Below, in pieces: positions 7,385 through 15,216 of a DNA stretch of 27,795 nucleotides (the stretch's first letter is position 1; each line of letters starts with the position of its first letter). Source of the stretch: PMNU01 sp035480575 (lineage in GTDB: Bacteria > Patescibacteriota > Saccharimonadia > Saccharimonadales > UBA4665); the NCBI GenBank assembly GCA_035480575.1, contig DATIHR010000007.1:1-27795 (forward strand). The letters are read 5' to 3'. Made by a program: the position numbers and the translations under genes. The notes beneath the pieces are model-generated. The model was given only the letters and a program-made list of their open reading frames with translations. It was not told the origin of the DNA and ran no database searches.

Positions 7385-7918
7385 TCAAGTTAACCAGTCA
7401 AGATCTAGTTGTATAACCCTCCCGTTAGGGTACGGGTCGAGTTCGTAAAAAGCCTCGGGTTCAAGCTCTTGGCGACAGGCATCAATAATGCGCCCGACGC
7501 CGGCATGGCTGACCACCAAAATATTTTCGGGGTTATTTTTATACTGCCGAAAGAACGACAGCACGCGGTCGCGGAACTGCCGCACACTTTCGCCGTGCGG
7601 TACGTTGTTCCAGTCTGGCGGTGGCATATCCACCGGCATACGTGTGTAGTCGCCAAGGTCGTATTCGTTAATACGGTCATCAATGGTAACCCGTCGCTTA
7701 TCGACACCAACTGTCTCGGCAATAATGACCGCCGTTTCTCGAGTACGCATAAGTGGCGACGAAATAATATAGTCTATATGAATCTTGTTCAGGTCGGTAG
7801 CTGCCTGTGCCGCCTGGCGGCGCCCTACATCGGTTAACGGCGAATCATCGCGTTGACCTGCCAAAAGCATTTTTTCATTCGCTTCACACTCGCCATGTCG
7901 GACAAAATATATCGGCAT
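7385..7918 (-). CDS. Histidine phosphatase (phosphoglycerate-mutase-like)
   Basis: This 177-aa protein belongs to the histidine phosphatase superfamily. It begins MPIYFVRHGE, carrying the phospho-accepting His8 in RHGE. The second core arginine and glutamate regions follow in SSPLMRTRETA and INEYDLGDY, and the second catalytic His138 is in SHAG. This is a cofactor-independent-of-ATP phosphohydrolase fold. Whether it acts on sugar phosphates, nucleotides or a cell-wall precursor cannot be told. The start at 7918 is one base after the SDR stop codon (TAACATG), so the two are coupled. It ends with a TGA stop. Confidence 0.9.
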   Translation of the reverse strand: MPIYFVRHGECEANEKMLLAGQRDDSPLTDVGRRQAAQAATDLNKIHIDYIISSPLMRTRETAVIIAETVGVDKRRVTIDDRINEYDLGDYTRMPVDMPPPDWNNVPHGESVRQFRDRVLSFFRQYKNNPENILVVSHAGVGRIIDACRQELEPEAFYELDPYPNGRVIQLDLDWLT

Positions 7919-7919
7919 G

Positions 7920-8600
7920 TTACAGATCCATTCCTTTACCCTCGTAATCAACTAGTTTGGCATTTGGCAGCTTGCGCGCATGTTCAACTATAAGCTTATA
8001 CAAGTATAGCGCAGCTTCGTCGACTGGAATAAGCGCGCCGCTGCCGCCCATGCTGGTTTGTACCCAGCCGGGGTGCACCAGTGTCGATTTTATATCCGGA
8101 TGGAGCTTGGCAAAGCTAATCATGGCATGATTAGTAGCAGCCTTACTGGCGCTATATGCCCAATGCTCGGCATTGTATTCATTAAGTCCCTTAAACGTTC
8201 CCATGCCCGAGCTTATGGTCACAACTAGCTTATCCTCGCCTGCCTGTAAGTTAGAAAGCAGAGCATCGGCTAGTATGCGGGGGATGATGGCATTAACTTG
8301 AAACACGTTCGTTAGTCTGTCGAAATTTTTTGATGCGGCAGGCGCATCGGTATTATCGGCATCGAAGACACCGGCGTTATTTATAAGCACGTCTACCGGT
8401 ACGCCCTTTAAACGGTCAACGACGCCGACCATTGCCGCCATGTCGGTCAGGTCGGCAAGTTCTACTCGCAAGTTATCAGAGGCCGGAAGCTCAGGCGGCG
8501 TACGGGCCAGCGCAGCCACGCGCCAGCCAGCCTGCAAAAACTGCCGTGCCGTGGCCAGGCCAAGGCCATGATTCGCACCGGTAATAACCACTGTTTTCAT
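7920..8600 (-). CDS. Short-chain dehydrogenase/reductase
   Basis: This 226-aa SDR-family NAD(P)-dependent oxidoreductase shows the cofactor motif TGANHGLG (7-14), the structural NNAG (74-77), catalytic Ser130 or Ser131, and Tyr149 with Lys153 in YSASK. A PGWV motif follows. Length is normal for classical SDRs. The carbonyl or alcohol substrate is unknown. It lies 10 bp downstream of pheT and 1 bp upstream of the phosphatase gene, inside the same operon, which may be only a shared transcript. Confidence 0.93.
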   Translation of the reverse strand: MKTVVITGANHGLGLATARQFLQAGWRVAALARTPPELPASDNLRVELADLTDMAAMVGVVDRLKGVPVDVLINNAGVFDADNTDAPAASKNFDRLTNVFQVNAIIPRILADALLSNLQAGEDKLVVTISSGMGTFKGLNEYNAEHWAYSASKAATNHAMISFAKLHPDIKSTLVHPGWVQTSMGGSGALIPVDEAALYLYKLIVEHARKLPNAKLVDYEGKGMDL

Positions 8601-8610
8601 AGAGGTTGTC

Positions 8611-11169
8611 TCATATGCGTTCGGCTTGCAGTTGCTCCGCAGCCGCAGCAGCTAAGTCATCTAATACCTTGGCTACTTCTTGATCGCTCAGGGTACGTTC
8701 ATAGCTTGCTACGGCTATACGCAATGTTATTTGTTTATGGTCGGGGTCGTCCTCGCGCTGATATACATCTATTGGCGTCAACGTGTAATGTGTTGCGTCC
8801 GGACGGTGTTGTTCTAAATGACTAGCAACAAGCGCATACACATTGGCGTAGTTCTCGCTGGCGCGCACCTTTAGGCATATGTCTTGTTCTACTTTCGGGA
8901 ACCGGGGCAGCTTAACGTACGCACTTGCAGTATTAGCATGCACGAGTAGGGGCGTGAGGCCAAGCTCGAACCCAGCAACATAATCGGGCAGTTTTAACGC
9001 CCGGCGGACCGATGTTTTATACTCGCCGATACGGCCAATAGTTGTATCGCTTACACGAACAATCGCCGAACGGCCGGGCTGATAGTAGGCTGCTGCCGAA
9101 TCCTCATCACTCTCGCTCATAGGTTCGAACGTCACCGTACCGTCAAGGCCCACCGCATGTAATACACGTTCCAGATACACACGCGCCTGGTAGTACGGTG
9201 CACCGCCCCAAGCGCTGGCAGCCTTGGCGTTGGCCGCAAACACCAAGCTTATACGTTCCAGCTCGGCCGGCAAACCCTCGACTTCTAGGCCCTTAATATG
9301 CACCTTGCCAATTTCGAACAGCGCAAATACATCGTTTCCAGCCTTGATATTTGGGTGCACTAGCTGTAATAAGCTGGGCGCCAGGCTCATACGAAAATAC
9401 TGCAGGTCAGGGCTAAGGGCATTACTTAAGCGAAATGCTTGGTCGCGGTTTTGCCCGGCTTTATCGAGCAAATTCCCGTGCACGAAGCTATAGCTTAAGA
9501 CCTCGTTAGCGCCAGCGGCAGCCAGCGCCTCCCGCAGTGATGATTGCAGTGTAATCATAGGGTCTTTAGCAGGCGGCGTTAGGTCGCGCTTTGGTAATGT
9601 CAGCGGTAAATGATCGTAGCCATATAGGCGGCCTACTTCTTCTACAATATCCTCGGGTATTTCGATATCAGTCCGCCAGAACGGCGCTGCAATGGTCATT
9701 ACATCGCCGTGCGACGTAACCGAAAACTCGACGTTCTCGAGTAGTTTTGCAATTTCGCCAACCGATAAGTTCCAGCCCAGACGGTCGTTAATAAACTGGC
9801 TGGTCAGCGTTACGGGCGCATGAATATTACCCCGCGCCACAGCCTCTGGTGAAACGTGATTGATATCAATGAGCTTACTTGCCACCTTGCCACCGGCAAA
9901 TCGACGGATGTCGCCAGTAATCATAGCGACCACCAGTTTATTTTGCAGCGGGCTTTGGCCTTTAGTAAACCGCGTTACTGCATCAGTAAATACGCCATGC
10001 GCCATTGCGGTACGACGCATAGTGTACATATCCCAAGTTGCAGCCTCGATAATAATATTTTTAGTATCATTATCTACCTCGGTATCGGCCCCGCCCATGG
10101 CACCGCCTAGACATGCCAGATGGTCTGCGCCGGCGACCACAACCATATCGTCCTCGCGCACCGTAATCTCTTTGCCGTTTAATAACGCTAGCTTTTCGTC
10201 GGCACGCCCGCGCCGTACGGTCAGCTGCGCAGCGTGGTCTTCAGACAATTTTTTGACCTTATCGTAGTCGTAGGCATGGATGGGCTGGCCGGTCTCGAGC
10301 ATAAAAAAGTTCGTGAAGTCGACAATATTGTTTATGGGGCGCACACCCACGCGCGCCAGAGCTACCTGTATGGATACTGGGCTGGGCTTGATCTCGACAT
10401 CACGGATAGCTACGGCTGTAAATCGCGGGACGAGGTCGGGAATTTCGTTAGTCACCTCAAGTGGCAGGGGTTCGGCCTCTATATCCGGAAACTCCGGATT
10501 TTGCGTGTACCACTCTGGACTTTTGTATGGCCGGTGTTGAATACCCTCTAGCTCGCGGGCTATACCAATCCAGCCAAACAAATCTGGCCGGTGGGTAAAC
10601 ATTTTATTTTCCATGTCTATAACGACATCGTTCCGCAAGTGGTAGGCGTCGATAAAGTATGTGCCTGGTTCGACCGCGCCATATGTCTCGTCTATTTCGA
10701 GCAAACCCTCGTGGCTATCGCCCAGACCCAGCTCTTTCGGGCTGGCCATCATACCATTGCTCATAACACCCCGCAGCTGCCGGCTCTCGAGGATAAATGG
10801 CTCTTTGCCATAGGTGCTTGGTACCGTGGCGCCGGGCGGAATCCAGGCGGCCAGCATGCCGGCGCGCACATTGGGCGCACCGCACACGACCTGTACGAAA
10901 CCTTCTTCGTCACGGTCAATACTTTGCACCTTGCCGCCATCGTCTACCTTGCATACATGCAGGCGGTCGGCATTGGGGTGTTGCTCGCACGAAATAACCT
11001 TAACGATGATGACGCCGTCGTAGCGCTTGCCGAAAACCTCGGTACCTTCTACCGCTGCCAACTGAGCGCCAATTTTTTGCACCAAAGCGTCGGCACCATC
11101 AGGCGCCGGGTTACCCGCCGATTTATAGTGTTCGTTCAAACCTTTAATGAGTTGTGTGCTTATCTTCAT
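8611..11169 (-). CDS. pheT: Phenylalanyl-tRNA synthetase beta subunit
   Basis: This 852-aa beta chain forms the (alpha-beta)2 PheRS that charges tRNA-Phe. An N-terminal EMAP-type tRNA-binding OB domain (about 45-165) contains CEQHPNADRLHVCKVD and VVCGAPNVRAG. B3/B4 editing-type and B5 domains follow, then the catalytic-like core, then a C-terminal ferredoxin-fold anticodon-binding domain (about 755-850) beginning near LPRFPKVEQDICLKV. It is slightly longer than the roughly 800-aa norm, with small insertions spread through the chain. Its ATG overlaps the HIT stop in ATGA, so translation is probably coupled. It ends with TGA. Confidence 0.97.
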   Translation of the reverse strand: MKISTQLIKGLNEHYKSAGNPAPDGADALVQKIGAQLAAVEGTEVFGKRYDGVIIVKVISCEQHPNADRLHVCKVDDGGKVQSIDRDEEGFVQVVCGAPNVRAGMLAAWIPPGATVPSTYGKEPFILESRQLRGVMSNGMMASPKELGLGDSHEGLLEIDETYGAVEPGTYFIDAYHLRNDVVIDMENKMFTHRPDLFGWIGIARELEGIQHRPYKSPEWYTQNPEFPDIEAEPLPLEVTNEIPDLVPRFTAVAIRDVEIKPSPVSIQVALARVGVRPINNIVDFTNFFMLETGQPIHAYDYDKVKKLSEDHAAQLTVRRGRADEKLALLNGKEITVREDDMVVVAGADHLACLGGAMGGADTEVDNDTKNIIIEAATWDMYTMRRTAMAHGVFTDAVTRFTKGQSPLQNKLVVAMITGDIRRFAGGKVASKLIDINHVSPEAVARGNIHAPVTLTSQFINDRLGWNLSVGEIAKLLENVEFSVTSHGDVMTIAAPFWRTDIEIPEDIVEEVGRLYGYDHLPLTLPKRDLTPPAKDPMITLQSSLREALAAAGANEVLSYSFVHGNLLDKAGQNRDQAFRLSNALSPDLQYFRMSLAPSLLQLVHPNIKAGNDVFALFEIGKVHIKGLEVEGLPAELERISLVFAANAKAASAWGGAPYYQARVYLERVLHAVGLDGTVTFEPMSESDEDSAAAYYQPGRSAIVRVSDTTIGRIGEYKTSVRRALKLPDYVAGFELGLTPLLVHANTASAYVKLPRFPKVEQDICLKVRASENYANVYALVASHLEQHRPDATHYTLTPIDVYQREDDPDHKQITLRIAVASYERTLSDQEVAKVLDDLAAAAAEQLQAERI

Positions 11170-11615
11170 ACTGCCTCTGTAATAGTCTTCTGAATGGCCT
11201 GCAGTTGCTCATCGCTCATTTTAGGCCCTTCGGTAGTCGTTAAGTAACCTTGGTAGGTTTCGAAAAAAACTGGCTCGTGCCTTTCCGGCCGGGTTTCCTT
11301 GCCCAGTCCGTGCATAGGAATAAGCTTGACATGCAAGTGCGGTACCCCCTGCCCCTCAATAACTAACCCGACGCGGTACGTGCCAAAGGCCTTTCTTAGC
11401 AGCGCCGCTACTTTTTTAGATGCTTCCAACAGCCCTACATACGCGTCGTCGGCGACGTCAATATAATTATCGCCTGGATTGACTTTAGGTATAACTACCG
11501 TAAACCCTGGCGTGTTGCCAAAAGGCGTTAGAAACGCCAGGTAATTATCGTCCTCCCACACCTTATAACTAGGGATCTCGCCGGATACAATTTTGTCGAA
11601 AATAGTCGGTTCCAT
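11166..11615 (-). CDS. HIT-family hydrolase between pheS and pheT
   Basis: This 149-aa histidine-triad protein belongs to the branch that hydrolyses dinucleoside polyphosphates or nucleotide phosphoramidates. The fold starts with IFDKIVSGEIPSYKVWEDD. The triad segment is VPHLHVKLIP: His93 and the presumed nucleophile His95 are present, but the third triad histidine is Lys97. Lys at this place also occurs in some other HIT proteins that I know of, so it is not proof of inactivity. The ATG overlaps the pheS stop by one base (TAATG) and its stop overlaps pheT by four (ATGA). Aminoacyl-tRNA synthetases, PheRS included, make Ap4A as a side product, so clearing it is an attractive but unproven role. 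Confidence 0.93.
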   Translation of the reverse strand: MEPTIFDKIVSGEIPSYKVWEDDNYLAFLTPFGNTPGFTVVIPKVNPGDNYIDVADDAYVGLLEASKKVAALLRKAFGTYRVGLVIEGQGVPHLHVKLIPMHGLGKETRPERHEPVFFETYQGYLTTTEGPKMSDEQLQAIQKTITEAV

Positions 11616-12670
11616 TACGAAAATTGCCTCAAAAATTCTAGTTTGCCGCCTTCAAAGTGCCGCACGTCCTCTATGTCGTACTTCATCATAACCAGGCGCT
11701 CAACGCCGCTACCCCAAGCAAAGCCAGTGTACTGCTCTGGGTCTATGCCCGCCATCTTGAGTACATTGGGGTGAATCATGCCACAGCCCAACAGTTCTAT
11801 CCAGCCGCTATAACTGCACACGTTGCAGCCTTGTTTTTTACAAAACGGGCAACTAAGCGCAAACTCGAAGCTTGGTTCGGTAAACGGAAAATAAAATGGC
11901 TGGGTTTTGATTTCGATTTGCTGGTTAAAATATTCTTGCAAAAACGTTTTAAGCGTTGCCATAAGATGGCCGGCATGTACGCCTTTATCGACATATATGC
12001 CCTCGAACTGGTAAAACGTATGCTCGTGCCGTGCGTCGAGGTCTTCGTTGCGAAATACGCGGTCGGGTACCAGGGCGGCGATAGGCCGGCCTTGTTCGAG
12101 GTTAGCCTTGTATTTAATAAGCAAGCGGTTTTGCATAGTGCTGGTATGGGCGGGCGCAATAAACGGGTGGCCGCCGCTGTCGCGTTCTTCGGTCATAAAC
12201 GTATCGTAGTCGTCGCGTGCCGGGTGGCCGGCAGGAAAATTAAGGCTGGTAAACATGTGATATTCGTCGTCTAACTGCCGTGAGTGCGCCACGGTAAAGC
12301 CCATGCGGTAAAAAATATCGCTAATAATTTTGATTTCGCGCATAAGCGGGTGCTGGCTACCATGGTCGGCGGTCAACAACTGCGGCCGTTTATTGGCAGC
12401 AACATTGATGTCAAAAGGCGCGGTAATATCAATGGGCGGCAGCGGCTGTGCTTCGTCTGCTTGTTGGGCAGCGGCCGCCTGTAACTCCGCGCGCAAAGCA
12501 TTTACTTCTTTGCCGAACACACCGCGCTCCTCCGGGGGTAGTGTTGGAATTTCGGTATAGAGTGCCTTTAATTCTGGCGCCTTTAAAATGTCCGTTTTAT
12601 CTGAAAGTTCATGTAAACGTTGCTTTAGTTGCTCGGCAACCGAAGCAACACGCGAATTCTGGTAGCTCAT
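11615..12670 (-). CDS. pheS: Phenylalanyl-tRNA synthetase alpha subunit
   Basis: This 351-aa catalytic alpha chain has an N-terminal coiled-coil tRNA-binding arm (about 1-75) and the class II core. QHPLM leads into motif 1, VFRNEDLDARHEHTFYQFEG is motif 2, and GFAWGSGVERLVMMKY (316-331) is motif 3. Just before the GWIELLGCGMIHP segment there is a four-cysteine insertion, CPFC and CNVC (Cys274, 277, 282, 285), that could hold zinc. The E. coli enzyme lacks it. ATG 12670 is chosen because the family N-terminus starts there. A longer in-frame start at 12754 would run through the opposite gene's start. First gene of the six-gene minus-strand operon. Confidence 0.96.
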   Translation of the reverse strand: MSYQNSRVASVAEQLKQRLHELSDKTDILKAPELKALYTEIPTLPPEERGVFGKEVNALRAELQAAAAQQADEAQPLPPIDITAPFDINVAANKRPQLLTADHGSQHPLMREIKIISDIFYRMGFTVAHSRQLDDEYHMFTSLNFPAGHPARDDYDTFMTEERDSGGHPFIAPAHTSTMQNRLLIKYKANLEQGRPIAALVPDRVFRNEDLDARHEHTFYQFEGIYVDKGVHAGHLMATLKTFLQEYFNQQIEIKTQPFYFPFTEPSFEFALSCPFCKKQGCNVCSYSGWIELLGCGMIHPNVLKMAGIDPEQYTGFAWGSGVERLVMMKYDIEDVRHFEGGKLEFLRQFS

Positions 12671-12671
12671 C

Positions 12672-12699
12672 TTGACATTAAGTATAACAAAAAGATAAT
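12672..12699 (+). promoter_or_regulatory. Promoter of the deoxyribosyltransferase-like gene
   Basis: TTGACA (12672-12677), a 16-bp spacer and GATAAT (12694-12699) form the best sigma-70-like promoter in the window. The first -10 base is 12 nt before ATG 12706, so the transcript should begin at the start codon. No Shine-Dalgarno is present. It overlaps the divergent pheS -10 box. Confidence 0.72.
12681..12686 (-). promoter_or_regulatory. -10 box of the pheS operon
   Basis: TATACT on the minus strand has its first base 16 nt before the pheS ATG, giving a leader of only about 3-4 nt. It lies between the -35 and -10 of the divergent plus-strand promoter, so the two promoters should interfere with each other. 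Confidence 0.5.
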
Positions 12700-12705
12700 G
12701 ATGAT

Positions 12706-13281
12706 ATGTCACTACATGTACTGCGTCCGGAAAAAGACCACGAGCCCGCTGCATTCGTCATACCTCACCGCAGTCCAGCCATGTTTTTTGCCGGACCTAT
12801 CCTGGGCGCAAACAATTGGCAGGAAAATGGTGTACAAAACGCCAAAATTATCGCAGCAGAGGCTAAACAGACTATACATGTAGCAAATCCACGGTGGACT
12901 ACTATCGCCCCAGACAAACGGCTTGCCAAAAACGAACAACGTAACTGGGAAAAAGAGCATATACGGCACATAGCGCTTATGCGCAAATTTGGTGCAGTCG
13001 TTTTTTGGATCGCCGCACAGGATAAAAATGCAGACCCGCCTAACCCGCCAGGCCGTGCGTACGGGCAAGGCACAAGGGCGGAATTCAGCCATGTCACCGG
13101 CATGAAATTTATGGACGATGACATACAGATTGTACTCGGTATTGACCCCAATCATGATGGCCATGGACTACATGAATATCGGCATACGGCCCGTGAATTC
13201 GGCCTGCCTGTTCACGATTCATTACCAGCGGCTATTAAAAGCGGAGCGGAACTCATCCTGCGAGCAGCAGCTAACGCATAA
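12706..13281 (+). CDS. Nucleoside 2-deoxyribosyltransferase-like protein
   Basis: This 191-aa protein resembles the nucleoside 2-deoxyribosyltransferase-like family. Matching segments are FFAGPILGANNWQ (27-39), ANPRW (60-64), Trp81 in the NWEKEH helix, VVFWIAAQ (98-105) and TRAEF (123-127), where Glu126 is in the position expected for the catalytic glutamate. Family members exchange bases between deoxynucleosides or cleave modified nucleotides. The exact reaction is uncertain here. A strong divergent promoter overlaps that of pheS. The yajQ gene follows by 15 bp but has its own -10 box. Confidence 0.72.
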   Translation: MSLHVLRPEKDHEPAAFVIPHRSPAMFFAGPILGANNWQENGVQNAKIIAAEAKQTIHVANPRWTTIAPDKRLAKNEQRNWEKEHIRHIALMRKFGAVVFWIAAQDKNADPPNPPGRAYGQGTRAEFSHVTGMKFMDDDIQIVLGIDPNHDGHGLHEYRHTAREFGLPVHDSLPAAIKSGAELILRAAANA

Positions 13282-13284
13282 GGG

Positions 13285-13290
13285 TATACT
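13285..13290 (+). promoter_or_regulatory. -10 box at yajQ start (leaderless)
   Basis: TATACT lies with its first base 12 nt before ATG 13297. A GGAGG is present but only one base from the start codon, too close to act as a ribosome site, so a leaderless start is more likely. Confidence 0.55.
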
Positions 13291-13296
13291 GGAGGC

Positions 13297-13794
13297 ATGG
13301 CACAATTTTCTTTTGATATCGTTAGCGAATACGACAAAGCCGAAATGAACAACGTGTTCGACCAAGTAGAGCGCGAAATGAGCAATCGGTACGATTTTAA
13401 GGGCACACCAGCCGCTATTGAATGGCTGGGTAGCGATAAAACCGGCCTAAAAATTATTGGTAACGGCGAATGGCAAATTGACGCCATTTTAGACATTGTC
13501 CGCAAAAAGCTAGCCACTCGTAACCAAAGCCAAAAAGTATTAGACACCTCGCACGATATAACCGAGAGCAACCTAAAAGCCAGCAAAGAAGTACCGTTCA
13601 AAAAAGGCCTAGACCAGGACAAGGCCAAAAAAATCACCAGCCTAGTGCGCGAGCACTACCCCAAAGTCAAAACCCAAATACAAGGCGATGCAGTACGGGT
13701 CATGAGTGGCAGCAAGGACGATTTACAGGGCGTTATGCAACTACTAAAAGCTCAGGACTTTGATTTTCCGGTATCGTTTACTAATTACCGTTAG
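13297..13794 (+). CDS. yajQ: YajQ/UPF0234 nucleotide-binding protein
   Basis: This 165-aa protein matches the YajQ family along its length: SFDIVSEYDKAEMNNVFDQ at the start, RYDFKGT, QIQGDAVRVMSGSKDDLQ near residue 130, and an end similar to FxFxNYR. YajQ proteins have two ferredoxin-like domains and bind nucleotides. Some bind cyclic di-GMP and alter transcription. Which applies here is unknown. Its 3' end overlaps the convergent pspC gene by 14 bp, leaving no room for a separate terminator. The start is set by the TATACT box. Confidence 0.94.
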   Translation: MAQFSFDIVSEYDKAEMNNVFDQVEREMSNRYDFKGTPAAIEWLGSDKTGLKIIGNGEWQIDAILDIVRKKLATRNQSQKVLDTSHDITESNLKASKEVPFKKGLDQDKAKKITSLVREHYPKVKTQIQGDAVRVMSGSKDDLQGVMQLLKAQDFDFPVSFTNYR

Positions 13795-14818
13795 CGTTTG
13801 AGCAATAGTTAAAAATATTCTGCTCGCAGACATCGCTGGTCTCTAACTGCATTGCACTGTCTATGCGCGTTTCCATATGCGGTGCAATATCTGCAGCCGC
13901 CGCCGTACCCACACCAGCACTTACAAAAAAGAGCACTATAAGCACCACCTTAGCCCAGCCAGGCAATAGAGCACGACCCCGCATAAGCTCTATACCGCCC
14001 AACAAAAACAGTAATCCCATAGAAGCAACCGTCATAAGAATACAGGCGGCCAAGAACCACTCTTCTGGATTAGTCGGAAACACTACTTGGTTATTGACCA
14101 TCGTTCCGTGGAGTACCAGCAGCGTCCCCAGCGTCATGCCGCCGAACAGTATTGCCGCCCCGGTCGTGGCGAGTATCGCTCCTACCACGACCGCCAGTAC
14201 TTTTAAAAAGGGCGCAACCACCTTACTGGCCGTTTTGCCGGCTCGCTCTGCCGCGCCCTTAACGTCTGCCTGCTCGACGGCTGCTTTAATGCTGTCTATC
14301 GTGACGGCCTTGCCGCGCATTTGTAAACGCTCGCTCGAAGTCTTAGCCTCGGGCACAATAATCCACATCAATCCGTACAGCAACGCGCCCCATCCGCCAG
14401 TAATAGTAGCTATTGCGAATATCAACCTAAAAATAACGACATCTATATTAAAGTAGGCTGCCAAACCAGAGGCTACACCAGCTAACATGGCGCGGTCAGT
14501 ATCGCGGTACAGGCGGCGTGGCGCGTCTTCGGGGGCTTCGTATGCCTCATGCGCCTCGACGTCTTCTTTAAAATCGCCTGGCTGACCGAGCTGGTGTTTT
14601 AAGAAGGCTACGTCTTCACTCAACACTACTGTGTCACCTGTAATACCTCGCTCGTTCAGTAGCTCTGCCATGCGAAGTTCAACTTCGTCGAGCACATCTT
14701 TACTTTGTGTACCTACCTCGTGCTTTATAGCGTTAAGGTAATCCTGCAGCTCTTTGTACGCGTCTACAGCGATTTTAAAGGCTTGCCGGCCTAATTGAAC
14801 ACTTGTTATTTCTTTCAT
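13781..14818 (-). CDS. PspC-domain membrane protein
   Basis: This 345-aa protein starts with a helical, acidic cytoplasmic region (about 1-100). The PspC domain (about 101-158) follows, recognised by RRLYRDTDRAMLAGVASGLA and then YFNIDVVIFRLIF and a glycine-containing hydrophobic hairpin ending in MWIIVPEA. Further paired membrane helices lie near 205-235, 258-285 and 298-320, and the tail is short and cysteine-containing. PspC proteins sense or buffer envelope stress. Its ATG overlaps the padR stop in ATGA, so padR and pspC are one coupled unit. A PadR regulator paired with such a membrane protein is a common arrangement. Confidence 0.88.
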   Translation of the reverse strand: MKEITSVQLGRQAFKIAVDAYKELQDYLNAIKHEVGTQSKDVLDEVELRMAELLNERGITGDTVVLSEDVAFLKHQLGQPGDFKEDVEAHEAYEAPEDAPRRLYRDTDRAMLAGVASGLAAYFNIDVVIFRLIFAIATITGGWGALLYGLMWIIVPEAKTSSERLQMRGKAVTIDSIKAAVEQADVKGAAERAGKTASKVVAPFLKVLAVVVGAILATTGAAILFGGMTLGTLLVLHGTMVNNQVVFPTNPEEWFLAACILMTVASMGLLFLLGGIELMRGRALLPGWAKVVLIVLFFVSAGVGTAAAADIAPHMETRIDSAMQLETSDVCEQNIFNYCSNANGN

Positions 14819-15177
14819 GATGCGGCTGGTCCTTTCTCCAGCTTCGTCAGCGATGTATGCAAACGATGGTATGTTGCCTGTAACGCCTGTAGTAGCGCAT
14901 GGCCTGGGTCGGTAAGCCAATAATACTTTCGGGGTGGCCCGTGCTCGGACTCTTGCCATTCGTAGGCAACCAAACCGTCTTTAGCCAGACGACTCAGCAG
15001 CGGATACAGCGTACCCTCCACAACAATAAGTTCGGCGGCACGAAGCTGCGTAATAATGTCCGAGCTATATACCTTGCCATCTTTACATATAAGCAAAACA
15101 CAATAGGTCAACATACCCTTACGCATTTGCGTTTCGGCCTGTTGCAGGCCTGCTGTTGCGTCACTACTTTGATTCAT
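14815..15177 (-). CDS. PadR-family transcriptional regulator
   Basis: This 120-aa winged-helix repressor has LRKG-like MRKGMLTYCVLLICKDGKVY, the helix-turn-helix SSDIITQLRAAELIVVEGTLYPLLSRL, and the wing LVAYEWQESEHGPPRKYYWLT, all in PadR order. A short C-terminal helix would make the dimer. It probably represses its own operon with pspC: the promoter region carries an inverted repeat (CTACTA 15181-15186, TAGTAG 15199-15204) between -35 and the start codon. The signal it senses is not evident. Confidence 0.93.
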   Translation of the reverse strand: MNQSSDATAGLQQAETQMRKGMLTYCVLLICKDGKVYSSDIITQLRAAELIVVEGTLYPLLSRLAKDGLVAYEWQESEHGPPRKYYWLTDPGHALLQALQATYHRLHTSLTKLEKGPAAS

Positions 15178-15180
15178 ACA

Positions 15181-15214
15181 CTACTATGCTATACAAGGTA
15201 GTAGGTATTGTCAA
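15181..15214 (-). promoter_or_regulatory. padR promoter with embedded operator-like palindrome
   Basis: On the minus strand TTGACA (15209-15214) is followed by weak -10 candidates TATAGC (15188-15193) or TAGCAT (15186-15191). The inverted repeat CTACTA-N12-TAGTAG covers the spacer and -10, where a bound dimer would block polymerase. The whole promoter fits in the 39-bp gap after the helicase gene. Confidence 0.55.
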
Positions 15215-15216
15215 GT

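Noticed and set aside
7385..11168. UGA read as glycine, as in Gracilibacteria/SR1
   Set aside because: The HIT, pheT, padR and phosphatase genes all end naturally at TGA, several with ATGA or short-gap coupling to the next start, so TGA is a stop here.
10591..11193. 200-aa plus-strand frame
   Set aside because: Antisense to the start of pheT.
11657..12274. 205-aa plus-strand frame
   Set aside because: Antisense to pheS, whose motifs are complete.
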